Shown here: positions 1 to 6,004 of the stretch, one piece after another | Position numbering within the stretch: the stretch's first letter is position 1 | Layout of the letters: every line of letters begins with the position of its first letter | NCBI GenBank assembly: GCA_025352915.1 | Contig: JANXSA010000527.1 | Coordinates: 1 to 17,583 of the forward strand | Source of the DNA: Rhodospirillales bacterium | GTDB taxonomy: Bacteria > Pseudomonadota > Alphaproteobacteria > Acetobacterales > Acetobacteraceae | Reading direction: 5' to 3' | Length of the DNA stretch: 17,583 bases | The notes under the pieces: generated by a model | What the model saw: only the letters and a program-made list of their open reading frames with translations | Database searches by the model: none | What the model was told of the DNA's origin: nothing | Translations under genes and position numbers: made by a program

Positions 1-1355
1 CCGGCGCCGCCAAAACACTGCAACGCGAACCGCGTCGCATCATGCCCCTTCTGCACCGAAACCTGCTTGATCGCATTGGCCATATTCGCCACCGCAATCC
101 GCAAATACCCCTCCGCCACATCCCGCGGATCACGCACAACCCCCGTCTCCGCCGAAATCCGCCCGGCCAACTCGGCAAACCGCTCCGCCACCACCGCCCC
201 ATCCAGCCGCTCATCGCCGCCCGGCCCAAAGATCGCCGGAAAATGCGCCGGCTGGATCTTGCCCACGCACACATTGGCATCCGTCACCGCCAACTTCCCG
301 CCGCGCCGGTAACACGCCGGCCCCGGATTGGCCCCCGCACTATCCGGCCCCACCCGAAACCGCCCAGCCTCGAAATGCAAAATCGAACCCCCACCGGCGG
401 CCACCGTATTAATCGCCATCATCGGCGCCCGCATCCGCACCCCCGCCACCGCGGTCTCGAACGCCCGCTCAAACGCCCCGTCATACAGCGCCACATCCGT
501 CGACGTGCCGCCCATATCAAACCCGATAATCCGCGAAATCCCCGCCATCGCCGCCGTCCGCGCCGCCCCCACAATCCCCCCCGCCGGCCCCGACAAAATC
601 GCGTCCTTGCCCTGGAACCGATGCGCCTCCGCCAACCCGCCATGCGACTGCATGAAGTACAACTTCACGCCCGAAAGCTCGCTCGCCACCTGCTCCACAT
701 ACCGCCGCAAAATCGGCGACAAATAAGCGTCCACTACCGTCGTATCCCCGCGCGGCACCAACCGCAGCAGCGGACTCACCACATGGCTAACCGAAACCTG
801 CGAAAACCCCGCCTCGCGCGCCAACGCCGCCAACCGCGCCTCATGCGCCGGATACTTCCAAGCATGCATCAGCACGATCGCCACCGCCTGCACCCCGGTC
901 GCCCGCACCGCTCGCAACGAATCCAGCGCCGCCGCCTCATCCAGCGCCTCGATCTCCGCCCCGTGCACATCCACCCGCCCGGCCACCTCGATCACCGCCT
1001 CGTACAACAGCGTCGGCAGCACCACATTCAAATCGAACAGCCGCGGCCGCGCCTGGTTGCCAATCCGCAAAATATCGCCAAACCCCCGGTTCACCACCAG
1101 CAGCGTGCGCTCCCCCTGCCGCTCCAACAGCGCATTGGTCGCCACCGTGGTGCCCATCTTCACGCACTCCACCAGCCCCGCCGGGATCGGCATCTCCAAC
1201 GGCACCCCCAGCACCGTCTTGATCCCGGCAATCGCCGCATCCCGATACCGCCCCGGATTCTCGCTCAACAGCTTATGCGTCGACAGCCGCCCCACGGGAT
1301 CGCGCGCCACGATATCGGTGAAGGTGCCGCCACGGTCGACCCAGAACTGCCACAT
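1..1355 (-). CDS. 5-oxoprolinase / hydantoinase A-type ATPase, N-terminal 451 residues (cut by left edge)
   Basis: Reading the minus strand from an ATG at 1355 gives an open frame to the window edge. It begins MWQFWVDRGGTFTDIVARDP, the N-terminal signature of the hydantoinase/oxoprolinase family. Next come VKMGTTVATNALLERQGER near residues 67-85 and the actin-like ATPase phosphate motif GFDMGGTSTDV at residues 278-288. LSENPGRYRDAAIAGI and QARPRLFDL resemble the large ATP-dependent 5-oxoprolinases (about 1200 residues, HyuA and HyuB fused), which open 5-oxoproline to glutamate in the cytosol. The shorter N-methylhydantoinase A type (about 690 residues) remains possible because the C-terminal half is outside the window. 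A GTG at 1379 is an in-frame alternative start, but neither start has a strong Shine-Dalgarno. The gene diverges from the adenylating-enzyme gene. Family is sure; exact substrate is inferred. Confidence 0.9.
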   Translation of the reverse strand, partial: MWQFWVDRGGTFTDIVARDPVGRLSTHKLLSENPGRYRDAAIAGIKTVLGVPLEMPIPAGLVECVKMGTTVATNALLERQGERTLLVVNRGFGDILRIGNQARPRLFDLNVVLPTLLYEAVIEVAGRVDVHGAEIEALDEAAALDSLRAVRATGVQAVAIVLMHAWKYPAHEARLAALAREAGFSQVSVSHVVSPLLRLVPRGDTTVVDAYLSPILRRYVEQVASELSGVKLYFMQSHGGLAEAHRFQGKDAILSGPAGGIVGAARTAAMAGISRIIGFDMGGTSTDVALYDGAFERAFETAVAGVRMRAPMMAINTVAAGGGSILHFEAGRFRVGPDSAGANPGPACYRRGGKLAVTDANVCVGKIQPAHFPAIFGPGGDERLDGAVVAERFAELAGRISAETGVVRDPRDVAEGYLRIAVANMANAIKQVSVQKGHDATRFALQCFGGA

Positions 1356-1425
1356 GATCCCGCCAAACCCCTTCTGCACGCGCCCAACAACAGAACGCAC
1401 ACGTTATCAATCACTTAGTCCGCCC

Positions 1426-1454
1426 CTTATACAGAACCCAAGCCCCCCGGCCAA
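1426..1454 (-). promoter_or_regulatory. Candidate sigma-70-type promoter for the oxoprolinase gene
   Basis: On the minus strand, TTGGCC (1454-1449) is followed after exactly 17 bases by TATAAG (1431-1426). This matches four of six and five of six consensus positions. The predicted start of transcription, near 1419, leaves a leader of about 64 bases before the ATG at 1355. The call rests on motif and spacing only. Confidence 0.5.
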
Positions 1455-1470
1455 GACACCCCGCCAAATC

Positions 1471-1593
1471 GGATAAAGTTTTTTTGCTTCTTTTTGTCCA
1501 CAAAAAGAAGAATCTTCCTGCCACTTTCCGCAGGCGGAGTGAAGAACCAAGGCAAGCACTTCTTTTTGAAAAAAGAAGCAAAAACGTTTATCC
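1471..1593. repeat. Composite inverted repeat: two head-to-head copies of a T/A-rich palindromic element
   Basis: Copy A (1471-1517) starts GGATAAAG, a T run and GC. It continues with a perfect 11-bp palindrome, CTTCTTTTTGT (1487-1497), two bases, then ACAAAAAGAAG (1500-1510). Copy B (1559-1593) is the same element reversed: CTTCTTTTT, GA, AAAAAGAAG, then an A run and CGTTTATCC. Between them, 1522-1541 can form a small GC-rich hairpin (CACT..CCGC AG GCGG AGTG). The whole 123-bp unit is an imperfect inverted repeat in the divergent space between two genes, so it is not a transcription terminator for either. A third copy lies at 4147-4191. The layout resembles REP/BIME-type or MITE-like intergenic elements; the family name is unknown to me. 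Confidence 0.75.
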
Positions 1594-1650
1594 ATAAGTA
1601 TACACTTGTCGCGCCGCCGCCCCCCGCGGCCAAGATACCGAAAGCCTCGC

Positions 1651-3267
1651 ATGACCAGCACCACCGCCATCCCCGACTCCGCCTGGCGCCGCGTCCCCGC
1701 GCGGCCGGGTCCGGGCGCCGAGACCTTCTGCCTGGCCGACACGCTGGCCCGCGCCGCCCTGGCGCATGGCGACACCCCCGCCCTGGTCAGCCTCGGCGAA
1801 ACCGTCACCTACGCCGCCCTGCTGGCCCAGCTCCGCGCCATCGCCCACGCCGTTACCATCGCCACCCCGCCCGGCGCCGCCGTCGCAACCCTGCTCCCGC
1901 ACAGCCCGGCCGGCATCGCCGCCATCCTCGGCTGCCTCGTCGCCGGCCGCCTCTGCATCCCGCTGAACGCCGGCGAACCGCCCGAACGCCTCGCCCTGCT
2001 GCTCGAAGACGCCGCCCCCGCCCTGATCCTGGCCGCTAGCAGCGCAAGTGCCATCCCGCTCCTTAACCCGGCAACCCTGCCCCCGGCCCCCGCCACCTGG
2101 CAGCCACCCCGCACCCACCCCGACAGCCCGGCCATCGTCCACTTCACCTCCGGCAGCTCCGGCCGCCCCAAGGGCATCGTCATGTCGCACTACGCCGTGC
2201 TGCACCGCGCCCTGCACAACATCGCCGACATCAGCCTCGTCCCCGCCGACCGTACGCTGGCGACAACCGCCCCCAGCATCGGCTCCGGCCTCGGCTTCGT
2301 CCTCGCCGCCCTGACCGCCGGCGCCACCAGCCTCGTGGTGAACATCGCCGCCGAGGGCGCCAATGCCGTCCTCCGCCTGGCCGCGCGCGAGCGGGTCACG
2401 GTGCTGGTCGGCTCGGTCAGCATCATCCGCACCCTGGCCGGGCTCCCCGCCGCCCCCGCCGCCTTTGCCGCCTTGCGTCACCTGCGCTGCGGCGCCATGG
2501 GCCTGCCGGTGGCCGACGTGCTCGCCTGGCGCGCCCGCCTGCCGCCGGACTGCGCCATCAGCCATACCTACGCCTCCACCGAAGCCGGGGTCATCGCCTC
2601 CTGGATCATCCCGCGCGGTGCCGACGACCCCACGCCTTCCAGGAGCGACATGCCCACCGTCGCCGCCGGCACCATCGCGCCGGGCCAGGAATACGCCCTG
2701 CTCGACGAATCCGGCCGCCCAGCGCCCGAATTCGCCCCCGGCGAGATGGTGCTGCGCGACCGCCACATCGCCCTCGGCGAATGGCGCCAGGGCCGCCTCC
2801 ATCCGGGCCGCATGACCGCCGACCCGATCCGCCCGCAGCAACGCATCTTCCGCACCGGCGATATCATGCGCCTGGATCCCACCCCCCTGGACCCAGCCCC
2901 CTTGCTCCGCTTCGTCGCCCGCGCCGACCGCCAGATCAAGGTCAACGGCGTGCGCATCGAGCCGGCCGAAATCGAGGCCGTGCTGCGCCGCACCGAAGGC
3001 GTCACCGACGCCGCCGTGGTGGTCGACGAAACCGGCCGCCTGGTCGCCTTCGTCGCCGCCGCCCATACCGGCACACTGCGCGCCACCCTCGCCGCCCACC
3101 TGCGCGCCAGCCTGCCCGCCGCCCTGCGTCCCGCCCGCATCACCGTGCTCCCCGCCCTGCCCCTGCTGCCCAGCGGCAAACCCGACCTCCAAGCTCTCCG
3201 CGCCCGCGTCGCCACGCAAGAGCAAGCAAGCGCCGCCGGAGGCTCGCTTAACCTCCCGGCTTCTTGA
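1651..3267 (+). CDS. Stand-alone adenylate-forming enzyme (AMP-binding, ANL superfamily)
   Basis: This is a 538-residue protein of the acyl-CoA synthetase / NRPS adenylation superfamily, which activates a carboxylic acid with ATP as an acyl-adenylate. Visible core motifs are the phosphate loop FTSGSSGRPKGIV (from residue 165), YASTE (307-311), RTGD ending at D404, the hinge and C-terminal motif RADRQIKVNGVRIEPAEIE (424-442), and PSGKPD with the catalytic-type lysine at K510. No carrier-protein or condensation domain follows, so it is a free-standing ligase of normal length. No acyl carrier, thioesterase or biosynthetic partner lies nearby, so the substrate cannot be inferred. The ATG at 1651 is chosen over an in-frame TTG at 1606 because the added residues are Arg/Pro-rich and look non-coding. 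TATACA at 1599-1604 is a weak possible -10. Codons end strongly in C. Confidence 0.85.
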   Translation: MTSTTAIPDSAWRRVPARPGPGAETFCLADTLARAALAHGDTPALVSLGETVTYAALLAQLRAIAHAVTIATPPGAAVATLLPHSPAGIAAILGCLVAGRLCIPLNAGEPPERLALLLEDAAPALILAASSASAIPLLNPATLPPAPATWQPPRTHPDSPAIVHFTSGSSGRPKGIVMSHYAVLHRALHNIADISLVPADRTLATTAPSIGSGLGFVLAALTAGATSLVVNIAAEGANAVLRLAARERVTVLVGSVSIIRTLAGLPAAPAAFAALRHLRCGAMGLPVADVLAWRARLPPDCAISHTYASTEAGVIASWIIPRGADDPTPSRSDMPTVAAGTIAPGQEYALLDESGRPAPEFAPGEMVLRDRHIALGEWRQGRLHPGRMTADPIRPQQRIFRTGDIMRLDPTPLDPAPLLRFVARADRQIKVNGVRIEPAEIEAVLRRTEGVTDAAVVVDETGRLVAFVAAAHTGTLRATLAAHLRASLPAALRPARITVLPALPLLPSGKPDLQALRARVATQEQASAAGGSLNLPAS

Positions 3268-3308
3268 CCCCACCAGTTTTGCGAATATTCACCGCTCCAT
3301 GGTAAACT
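3264..3308 (+). promoter_or_regulatory. Possible promoter of the djlA-like gene
   Basis: Two weak options lie in the 55-bp gap. One is TTGACC (3264-3269, overlapping the upstream stop codon) with TATTCA after 16 bases. The other is TTGCGA (3279-3284) with TAAACT (3303-3308) after 18 bases, which would place the RNA start almost at the ATG at 3323. No good Shine-Dalgarno precedes that ATG. Read-through from the upstream ligase gene is equally possible. Confidence 0.3.
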
Positions 3309-3322
3309 CAATCCAGCGTTGA

Positions 3323-4138
3323 ATGGGTGACCGCTTAGTGTGGGGCAAGATCATCGGCGGTGTGGCCGGCTTTGCCATGGGTGGCCCGATTGGCGCGATC
3401 GCCGGCGTGGCGCTCGGCCACGCGGCCGATAGCGGCGGCGCCGCCCGCATCGGCACCGCCGGCCGCAACGCTGCCGCCGGCCTGTTCGCGCCGTCGGGCC
3501 CCGGCCGGGCATCCCCCTTCGCGCCGCCCCGGGCCTTGGGCCGCGACCAGGTTTTCGCCATCGGCGTGGTGGTGATCTCGGCCAAGCTGGCAAAATGCGA
3601 CGGCCCGGTGAACCGCCAGGAAATCGACGAGTTCAAGCGCCACTTCCACGTCCCCACCCAGGCCGCGCGCGATGTCGGCCGCCTGTTCGACCAGGCCCGC
3701 GAAAGCACCGAAGCCGCCGACGGCTACGCCCTGCACATGGGCGAGGCCTTCAGCGACAACCTCGGCGTGCTCGATGACGTGCTCGCCGCCCTGTTCGCCA
3801 TCGCCCGCGCCGACAAACCGCTGAACGCCGCCGAACAGGCCTTCCTGGAAGGCATCTGGCGCAATTTCGGCCTGGGCCTGGATTCCTGGGCCCGCGCCAT
3901 CGGCCGCACCCGCCCCATCCGCGCAGCACCTGAGGACGACCCCTACGCCGTCCTCGGCGTGCCGCCCGACATCGACGACAACGCCCTGCGCGCCGCCTGG
4001 CTCCAATTGATGCGCGAAAACCATCCGGACACCCTGGCCAGCCGCGGCGTGCCGGCGGAATTCATCGCCCGCGCCAGCGACAAGGTGGCGAAAATCAACG
4101 CTGCCTGGGATATCATCAAGCGGCGGCGCGGGCTCTAG
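3323..4138 (+). CDS. djlA: DjlA-like membrane-anchored J-domain co-chaperone
   Basis: The 271-residue protein has the same layout and length as E. coli DjlA. A short N-terminal membrane segment rich in glycine follows WGKIIGG (about residues 8-33, glycine-zipper-like). A Pro/Ala linker and a helical TerB-like region (about residues 75-195) come next. A C-terminal J domain (about 209-271) opens DPYAVLGVPP and carries the HPD tripeptide at residues 234-236. HPD is the motif by which J proteins stimulate the ATPase of DnaK, so the protein probably recruits DnaK to the inner membrane. The start at ATG 3323 gives the family-typical N terminus, although the ribosome-binding site is weak. It ends just before the copy C repeat. 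It is separate from the dcw genes downstream and its client proteins are unknown. Confidence 0.88.
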   Translation: MGDRLVWGKIIGGVAGFAMGGPIGAIAGVALGHAADSGGAARIGTAGRNAAAGLFAPSGPGRASPFAPPRALGRDQVFAIGVVVISAKLAKCDGPVNRQEIDEFKRHFHVPTQAARDVGRLFDQARESTEAADGYALHMGEAFSDNLGVLDDVLAALFAIARADKPLNAAEQAFLEGIWRNFGLGLDSWARAIGRTRPIRAAPEDDPYAVLGVPPDIDDNALRAAWLQLMRENHPDTLASRGVPAEFIARASDKVAKINAAWDIIKRRRGL

Positions 4139-4146
4139 GCACAGCA

Positions 4147-4191
4147 AGAATCTTCTTTTTGTGAACAAAAAGAAGCAAAAAAACTTTATCC
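4147..4191 (-). repeat. Third copy (C) of the T/A-rich palindromic repeat
   Basis: It reads as the reverse complement of copy A at 1471-1517, with few differences over about 45 bases. CTTCTTTTTGT (4152-4162), GA, ACAAAAAGAAG (4165-4175), C, an A run and CTTTATCC. It lies nine bases after the djlA stop codon. The hairpin is A/T-based and is not followed by a T run on the plus strand, so a rho-independent terminator role is not supported. Copies A and C therefore bracket the ligase-djlA pair in inverted orientation. Confidence 0.75.
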
Positions 4192-4204
4192 ATCAGACTC
4201 GTAG

Positions 4205-4230
4205 GTCGGATAAGCGCAGCGCCATCCGAC
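4205..4230. repeat. REP-like palindrome (GTCGGAT ... ATCCGAC)
   Basis: GTCGGAT (4205-4211) and ATCCGAC (4224-4230) form perfect 7-bp arms around AAGCGCAGCGCC. The wording (GTAGGTCGGATAAGCGCAGC...) resembles the REP-type palindromes scattered between genes in many proteobacteria. Only one copy lies in this window, so the repeat status is from general knowledge, not seen directly. Confidence 0.5.
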
Positions 4231-4252
4231 TCCTTGCCGCCGCTCCGAACCT

Positions 4253-4314
4253 GGAAATTATTTTTTCCATTATGAGTAATTTTTTCCTTGAAATATCGCC
4301 TCTCATCCTATAAT
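4253..4314 (+). promoter_or_regulatory. AT-rich promoter region with TATAAT box
   Basis: This is an A/T island in GC-rich DNA. Two TTTTTTCC tracts (4261-4268 and 4280-4287) lie upstream of TTGAAA (4288-4293). The -10 is TATAAT (4309-4314, spacing 15) or the overlapping TAATAT (4311-4316, spacing 17). The A/T tracts could act as an UP-like element. Transcription would begin near 4321-4325, so the ORF starting at 4325 would have an almost leaderless mRNA. Confidence 0.6.
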
Positions 4315-4324
4315 ATACCTACGA

Positions 4325-4804
4325 ATGTCAATCCAACCAACGCCGCTGGCCACCCGCTTCGCCAGCCTCCACACCAGCATCGCAGCCTGCCCCAACCGGG
4401 CTTGGCTGCCCCGGTCTCTGCACGCCCTGATTCTGGCCGCCCTGGCGCGCATCTTCGGCCGTCTGGAACACCTCCTCCTGCTCTGGCAAGCCGGCCAACG
4501 CCCAAGTCCCGAATCCCGTCATCCTGAACGAAGTGAAGGACCCACGCTTCCTTCCTCCCCCCGCCAGCCCAAAGCCACCGGGATCACGCGCCGCGCCCGC
4601 ACCCGCCATAACGCCGCCCGCACGCCCTGCGCCGCGCATGCCATCCCCGCGCCCAACCCGAGCGTAAGTTCCGCACCACAATCTGCCGTCAAACCCGCCC
4701 TTTGCCCGCACCCCGCCCCAGCCGATCGATGTCCAAGCCACCGCCAAAAGCGCCCCATCACGGGGCCGCCCACCCATGTCCAAATCGTTCCGATATCAAA
4801 ATAA
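4325..4804 (+). CDS. Small unrecognised protein, possibly a degenerate member of a paralogue family
   Basis: A 159-residue frame opens with MSIQPTPLATRFASLHTSIA. Its first 58 or so residues have C/G-ending codons and alternate helical, Leu/Ala-rich stretches (HALILAALARIFGRLEHLLLLW), which looks genuinely coding. After about residue 60 the character changes to low-complexity Pro/Arg/Ala sequence. The reading there includes HPERSEG, the translation of a dispersed repeat at 4517-4543. The N-terminal half reminds me of small paralogous hypothetical proteins of Acetobacteraceae; that is memory, not a search. The strong promoter just upstream supports expression. The tail may be a decayed or repeat-invaded C terminus. 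No function can be assigned, and a non-coding transcript from the same promoter is an alternative. Confidence 0.45.
   Translation: MSIQPTPLATRFASLHTSIAACPNRAWLPRSLHALILAALARIFGRLEHLLLLWQAGQRPSPESRHPERSEGPTLPSSPRQPKATGITRRARTRHNAARTPCAAHAIPAPNPSVSSAPQSAVKPALCPHPAPADRCPSHRQKRPITGPPTHVQIVPISK
4517..4543 (+). repeat. Dispersed HPERSEG-type repeat
   Basis: The sequence CGTCATCCTGAACGAAGTGA followed by AGGACCC matches a short repeat common in intergenic DNA of many bacteria, which often appears in spurious ORFs as HPERSEG. TCCT and AGGA ends give it a weak palindrome. Here it falls inside, and in frame with, the ORF at 4325-4804. Only one copy is in the window. Confidence 0.5.
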
Positions 4805-4820
4805 TTAACCGACCCATCCC

Positions 4821-4849
4821 TTGACGCCCCCAGCCGAACGGCGCATCTC
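4821..4849 (+). promoter_or_regulatory. Candidate rnpB promoter
   Basis: TTGACG (4821-4826) is followed after 17 bases by CATCTC (4844-4849). The predicted RNA start, seven bases further at 4856, coincides with the 5' strand of the P1 helix. The -10 is poor, so the position carries most of the weight. Confidence 0.45.
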
Positions 4850-4855
4850 CGCCCC

Positions 4856-5262
4856 CTGCCAGACGGCTGGACGGCCGCTGCCGGGTTCACCCCCGGTGGA
4901 GGAAAGTCCGGGCTCCACGGAAATACGGTGCCGGCTAACCGCCGGCGGGGGCGACCCCAGGGAAAGTGCCACAGAAAACAAACCTCCCGCGCAAGGGCTC
5001 GTCCCCCGCAGGCAAGGGCGAAACGGTGCGGTAAGAGCGCACCGCGCCCCTGGCAACAGGGGCGGCAGGGCAAACCCCACCGGGAGCAAGACCGAATAGG
5101 GGCGACCGGCGTGGTGCCAGAACGGCATTGACGCAGGGGCATTTCCGCCCCGCCGCCCGGGTTGGTCGCGCGAGGCGCGCAGCAATGCGCGTCCCAGAGG
5201 AATGGCCGTCCAACTGCCCGCAAGGGCGGCGGACAGAACCCGGCTTACAGGCCGTCTGGCAG
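4856..5262 (+). ncRNA. rnpB: RNase P RNA (bacterial type A)
   Basis: This is the catalytic RNA of ribonuclease P, which trims the 5' leader from precursor tRNAs together with the RnpA protein. The ends pair perfectly as helix P1: CTGCCAGACGGC (4856-4867) with GCCGTCTGGCAG (5251-5262). The signature GAGGAAAGTCCGGGCTCC lies at 4899-4915 and neighbours, ACAGAACCCGGCTTAC lies near 5233-5248, and GCAAGACCGAATAGG lies just before 5100. GAATGGCCGTCC follows near 5200. CCGGG/CCCGG pairing at about 4881-4896 fits P3. Length is about 407 nt, normal for type A. No clear rho-independent terminator follows. It stands directly upstream of mraZ, a neighbourhood known from alphaproteobacteria. End points are set by P1 and may be off by a few bases. 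Confidence 0.95.
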
Positions 5263-5274
5263 AGACGTTCATTT

Positions 5275-5336
5275 AGCCGTTGACACGACCCGGCCCGACG
5301 ATGGCCGAATACCTCGCACAACCCGACCCAACGGCT
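5275..5336. other. rnpB-mraZ junction: spaced inverted repeat and a TTGACA box
   Basis: AGCCGTTG (5275-5282) and CAACGGCT (5329-5336) are exact 8-bp reverse complements separated by 46 bases. Inside the left arm is a perfect -35 hexamer TTGACA (5280-5285), but no convincing -10 lies 16-18 bases downstream. It could be part of the mra operon promoter or an rnpB 3' processing or termination structure. No T run follows either arm. The role is unresolved. Confidence 0.3.
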
Positions 5337-5376
5337 TGAATCAACGCTGAATCCACCTCCCGCAGCCCTCGCCAGA

Positions 5377-5442
5377 CCCAGTCTTCGCCCCACCTGAGGG
5401 GCGGTTTCCCATAAAATCCCATGGACACCCAGTCCCCGCCCA
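5377..5442 (-). promoter_or_regulatory. Probable MraZ operator: phased TGGG boxes upstream of mraZ
   Basis: CCCA (TGGG on the minus strand) occurs at 5408-5411, 5418-5421, 5428-5431 and 5439-5442, with starts 10, 10 and 11 bp apart. Two further copies, less well phased, are at 5377 and 5389. MraZ proteins are known to bind direct TGGGN repeats separated by five bases (10-bp period) in front of their own operon, so this array fits autoregulation. TAAAAT (5412-5417), a possible -10 without a clear -35, sits between the first two boxes. If it is used, MraZ binding would block it. The array is 86-120 bp upstream of the mraZ start. Confidence 0.6.
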
Positions 5443-5527
5443 GCGATACTGCCGGCGGTCCGGGATCGCGCGCGCCAGCGCCGGTGCCGGCTCGCTTGAA
5501 CCCGGGCACAAGGACAACGCAGCAGGG

Positions 5528-6004
5528 ATGACCCAGTTCAAGGGCACCCATCTGGCTCGCCGGGACGGAAAGGGCCGCGTGTCCATTCCGTCGGCGTTCC
5601 GTGACGTCCTCAAGGGTGACCACCCGGCGAACGGCAAGCTAGTCCTGCGCCCGTCCCACAAACACGCCTGCATCGAGGGCTGGCACCCCGACGCCTTCCA
5701 CGCCCAGGGCGACCTGGTCCAGCAACTCCCCCGCTTCAGCGACGAGGAGGAGGACCTGGCCCTGGCCCTTTACTCCGACGCCGCCGACGCCGAACCCGAT
5801 AAGGAAGGCCGCATCGTCCTGCCGCGCCCCCTGGCCGAACACGCCGGCCTCGGCGAAGAGGTCGCCTTCATCGGCGCCGGCAGCCACTTCCAGATCTGGG
5901 AACCCCAAGCCGCCCACCGCCGCATCGCCGAAGCCCGCGAACGCGCCCGCGTCCTGCGCATGACCCTGCCCCCCGTTGCCATCACGGCGGGAGCTGGCAA
6001 GTGA
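5528..6004 (+). CDS. mraZ: Transcriptional regulator MraZ
   Basis: The 158-residue protein is a tandem SpoVT/AbrB-type DNA-binding protein that forms rings and represses the dcw operon in studied bacteria. Both family DxxxR motifs are present: DGKGR at residues 13-17 within the sequence leading to VSIPSAFR, and DKEGR at 91-95 leading to [13 protein letters not shown]. The N terminus [13 protein letters not shown] is the standard MraZ beginning, which fixes ATG 5528. The ribosome-binding site is not ideal: AGCAGGG abuts the ATG and AAGGA is 13 bases away. It is the first gene of the cluster, and phased TGGG boxes lie in its leader. Its stop overlaps the rsmH GTG by four bases. Confidence 0.95.
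   Translation: MTQFKGTHLARRDGKGRVSIPSAFRDVLKGDHPANGKLVLRPSHKHACIEGWHPDAFHAQGDLVQQLPRFSDEEEDLALALYSDAADAEPDKEGRIVLPRPLAEHAGLGEEVAFIGAGSHFQIWEPQAAHRRIAEARERARVLRMTLPPVAITAGAGK

Noticed and set aside
42..1418. Plus-strand 458-codon frame rich in Arg, His and Pro
   Set aside because: It is antisense to the oxoprolinase gene, has no recognisable motif, and its composition is what a shadow of a GC-rich gene gives.
1606..1650. TTG start for the adenylating enzyme
   Set aside because: The 15 extra residues are Arg/Pro-rich and unlike the protein, there is no ribosome-binding site, and an ATG follows at 1651.
1588..3273. Minus-strand 561-codon frame rich in Gly and Ala
   Set aside because: Mirror of the adenylating-enzyme gene, which has clear catalytic motifs on the plus strand.
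4152..4175. Rho-independent terminator after djlA
   Set aside because: The hairpin stem is A/T-based, it is followed by A and not T on the plus strand, and the same element also occurs between divergent genes at 1471-1593.
5273..5623. Minus-strand frame covering the mraZ leader
   Set aside because: It overlaps the start of mraZ and the regulatory leader and shows no recognisable protein features.
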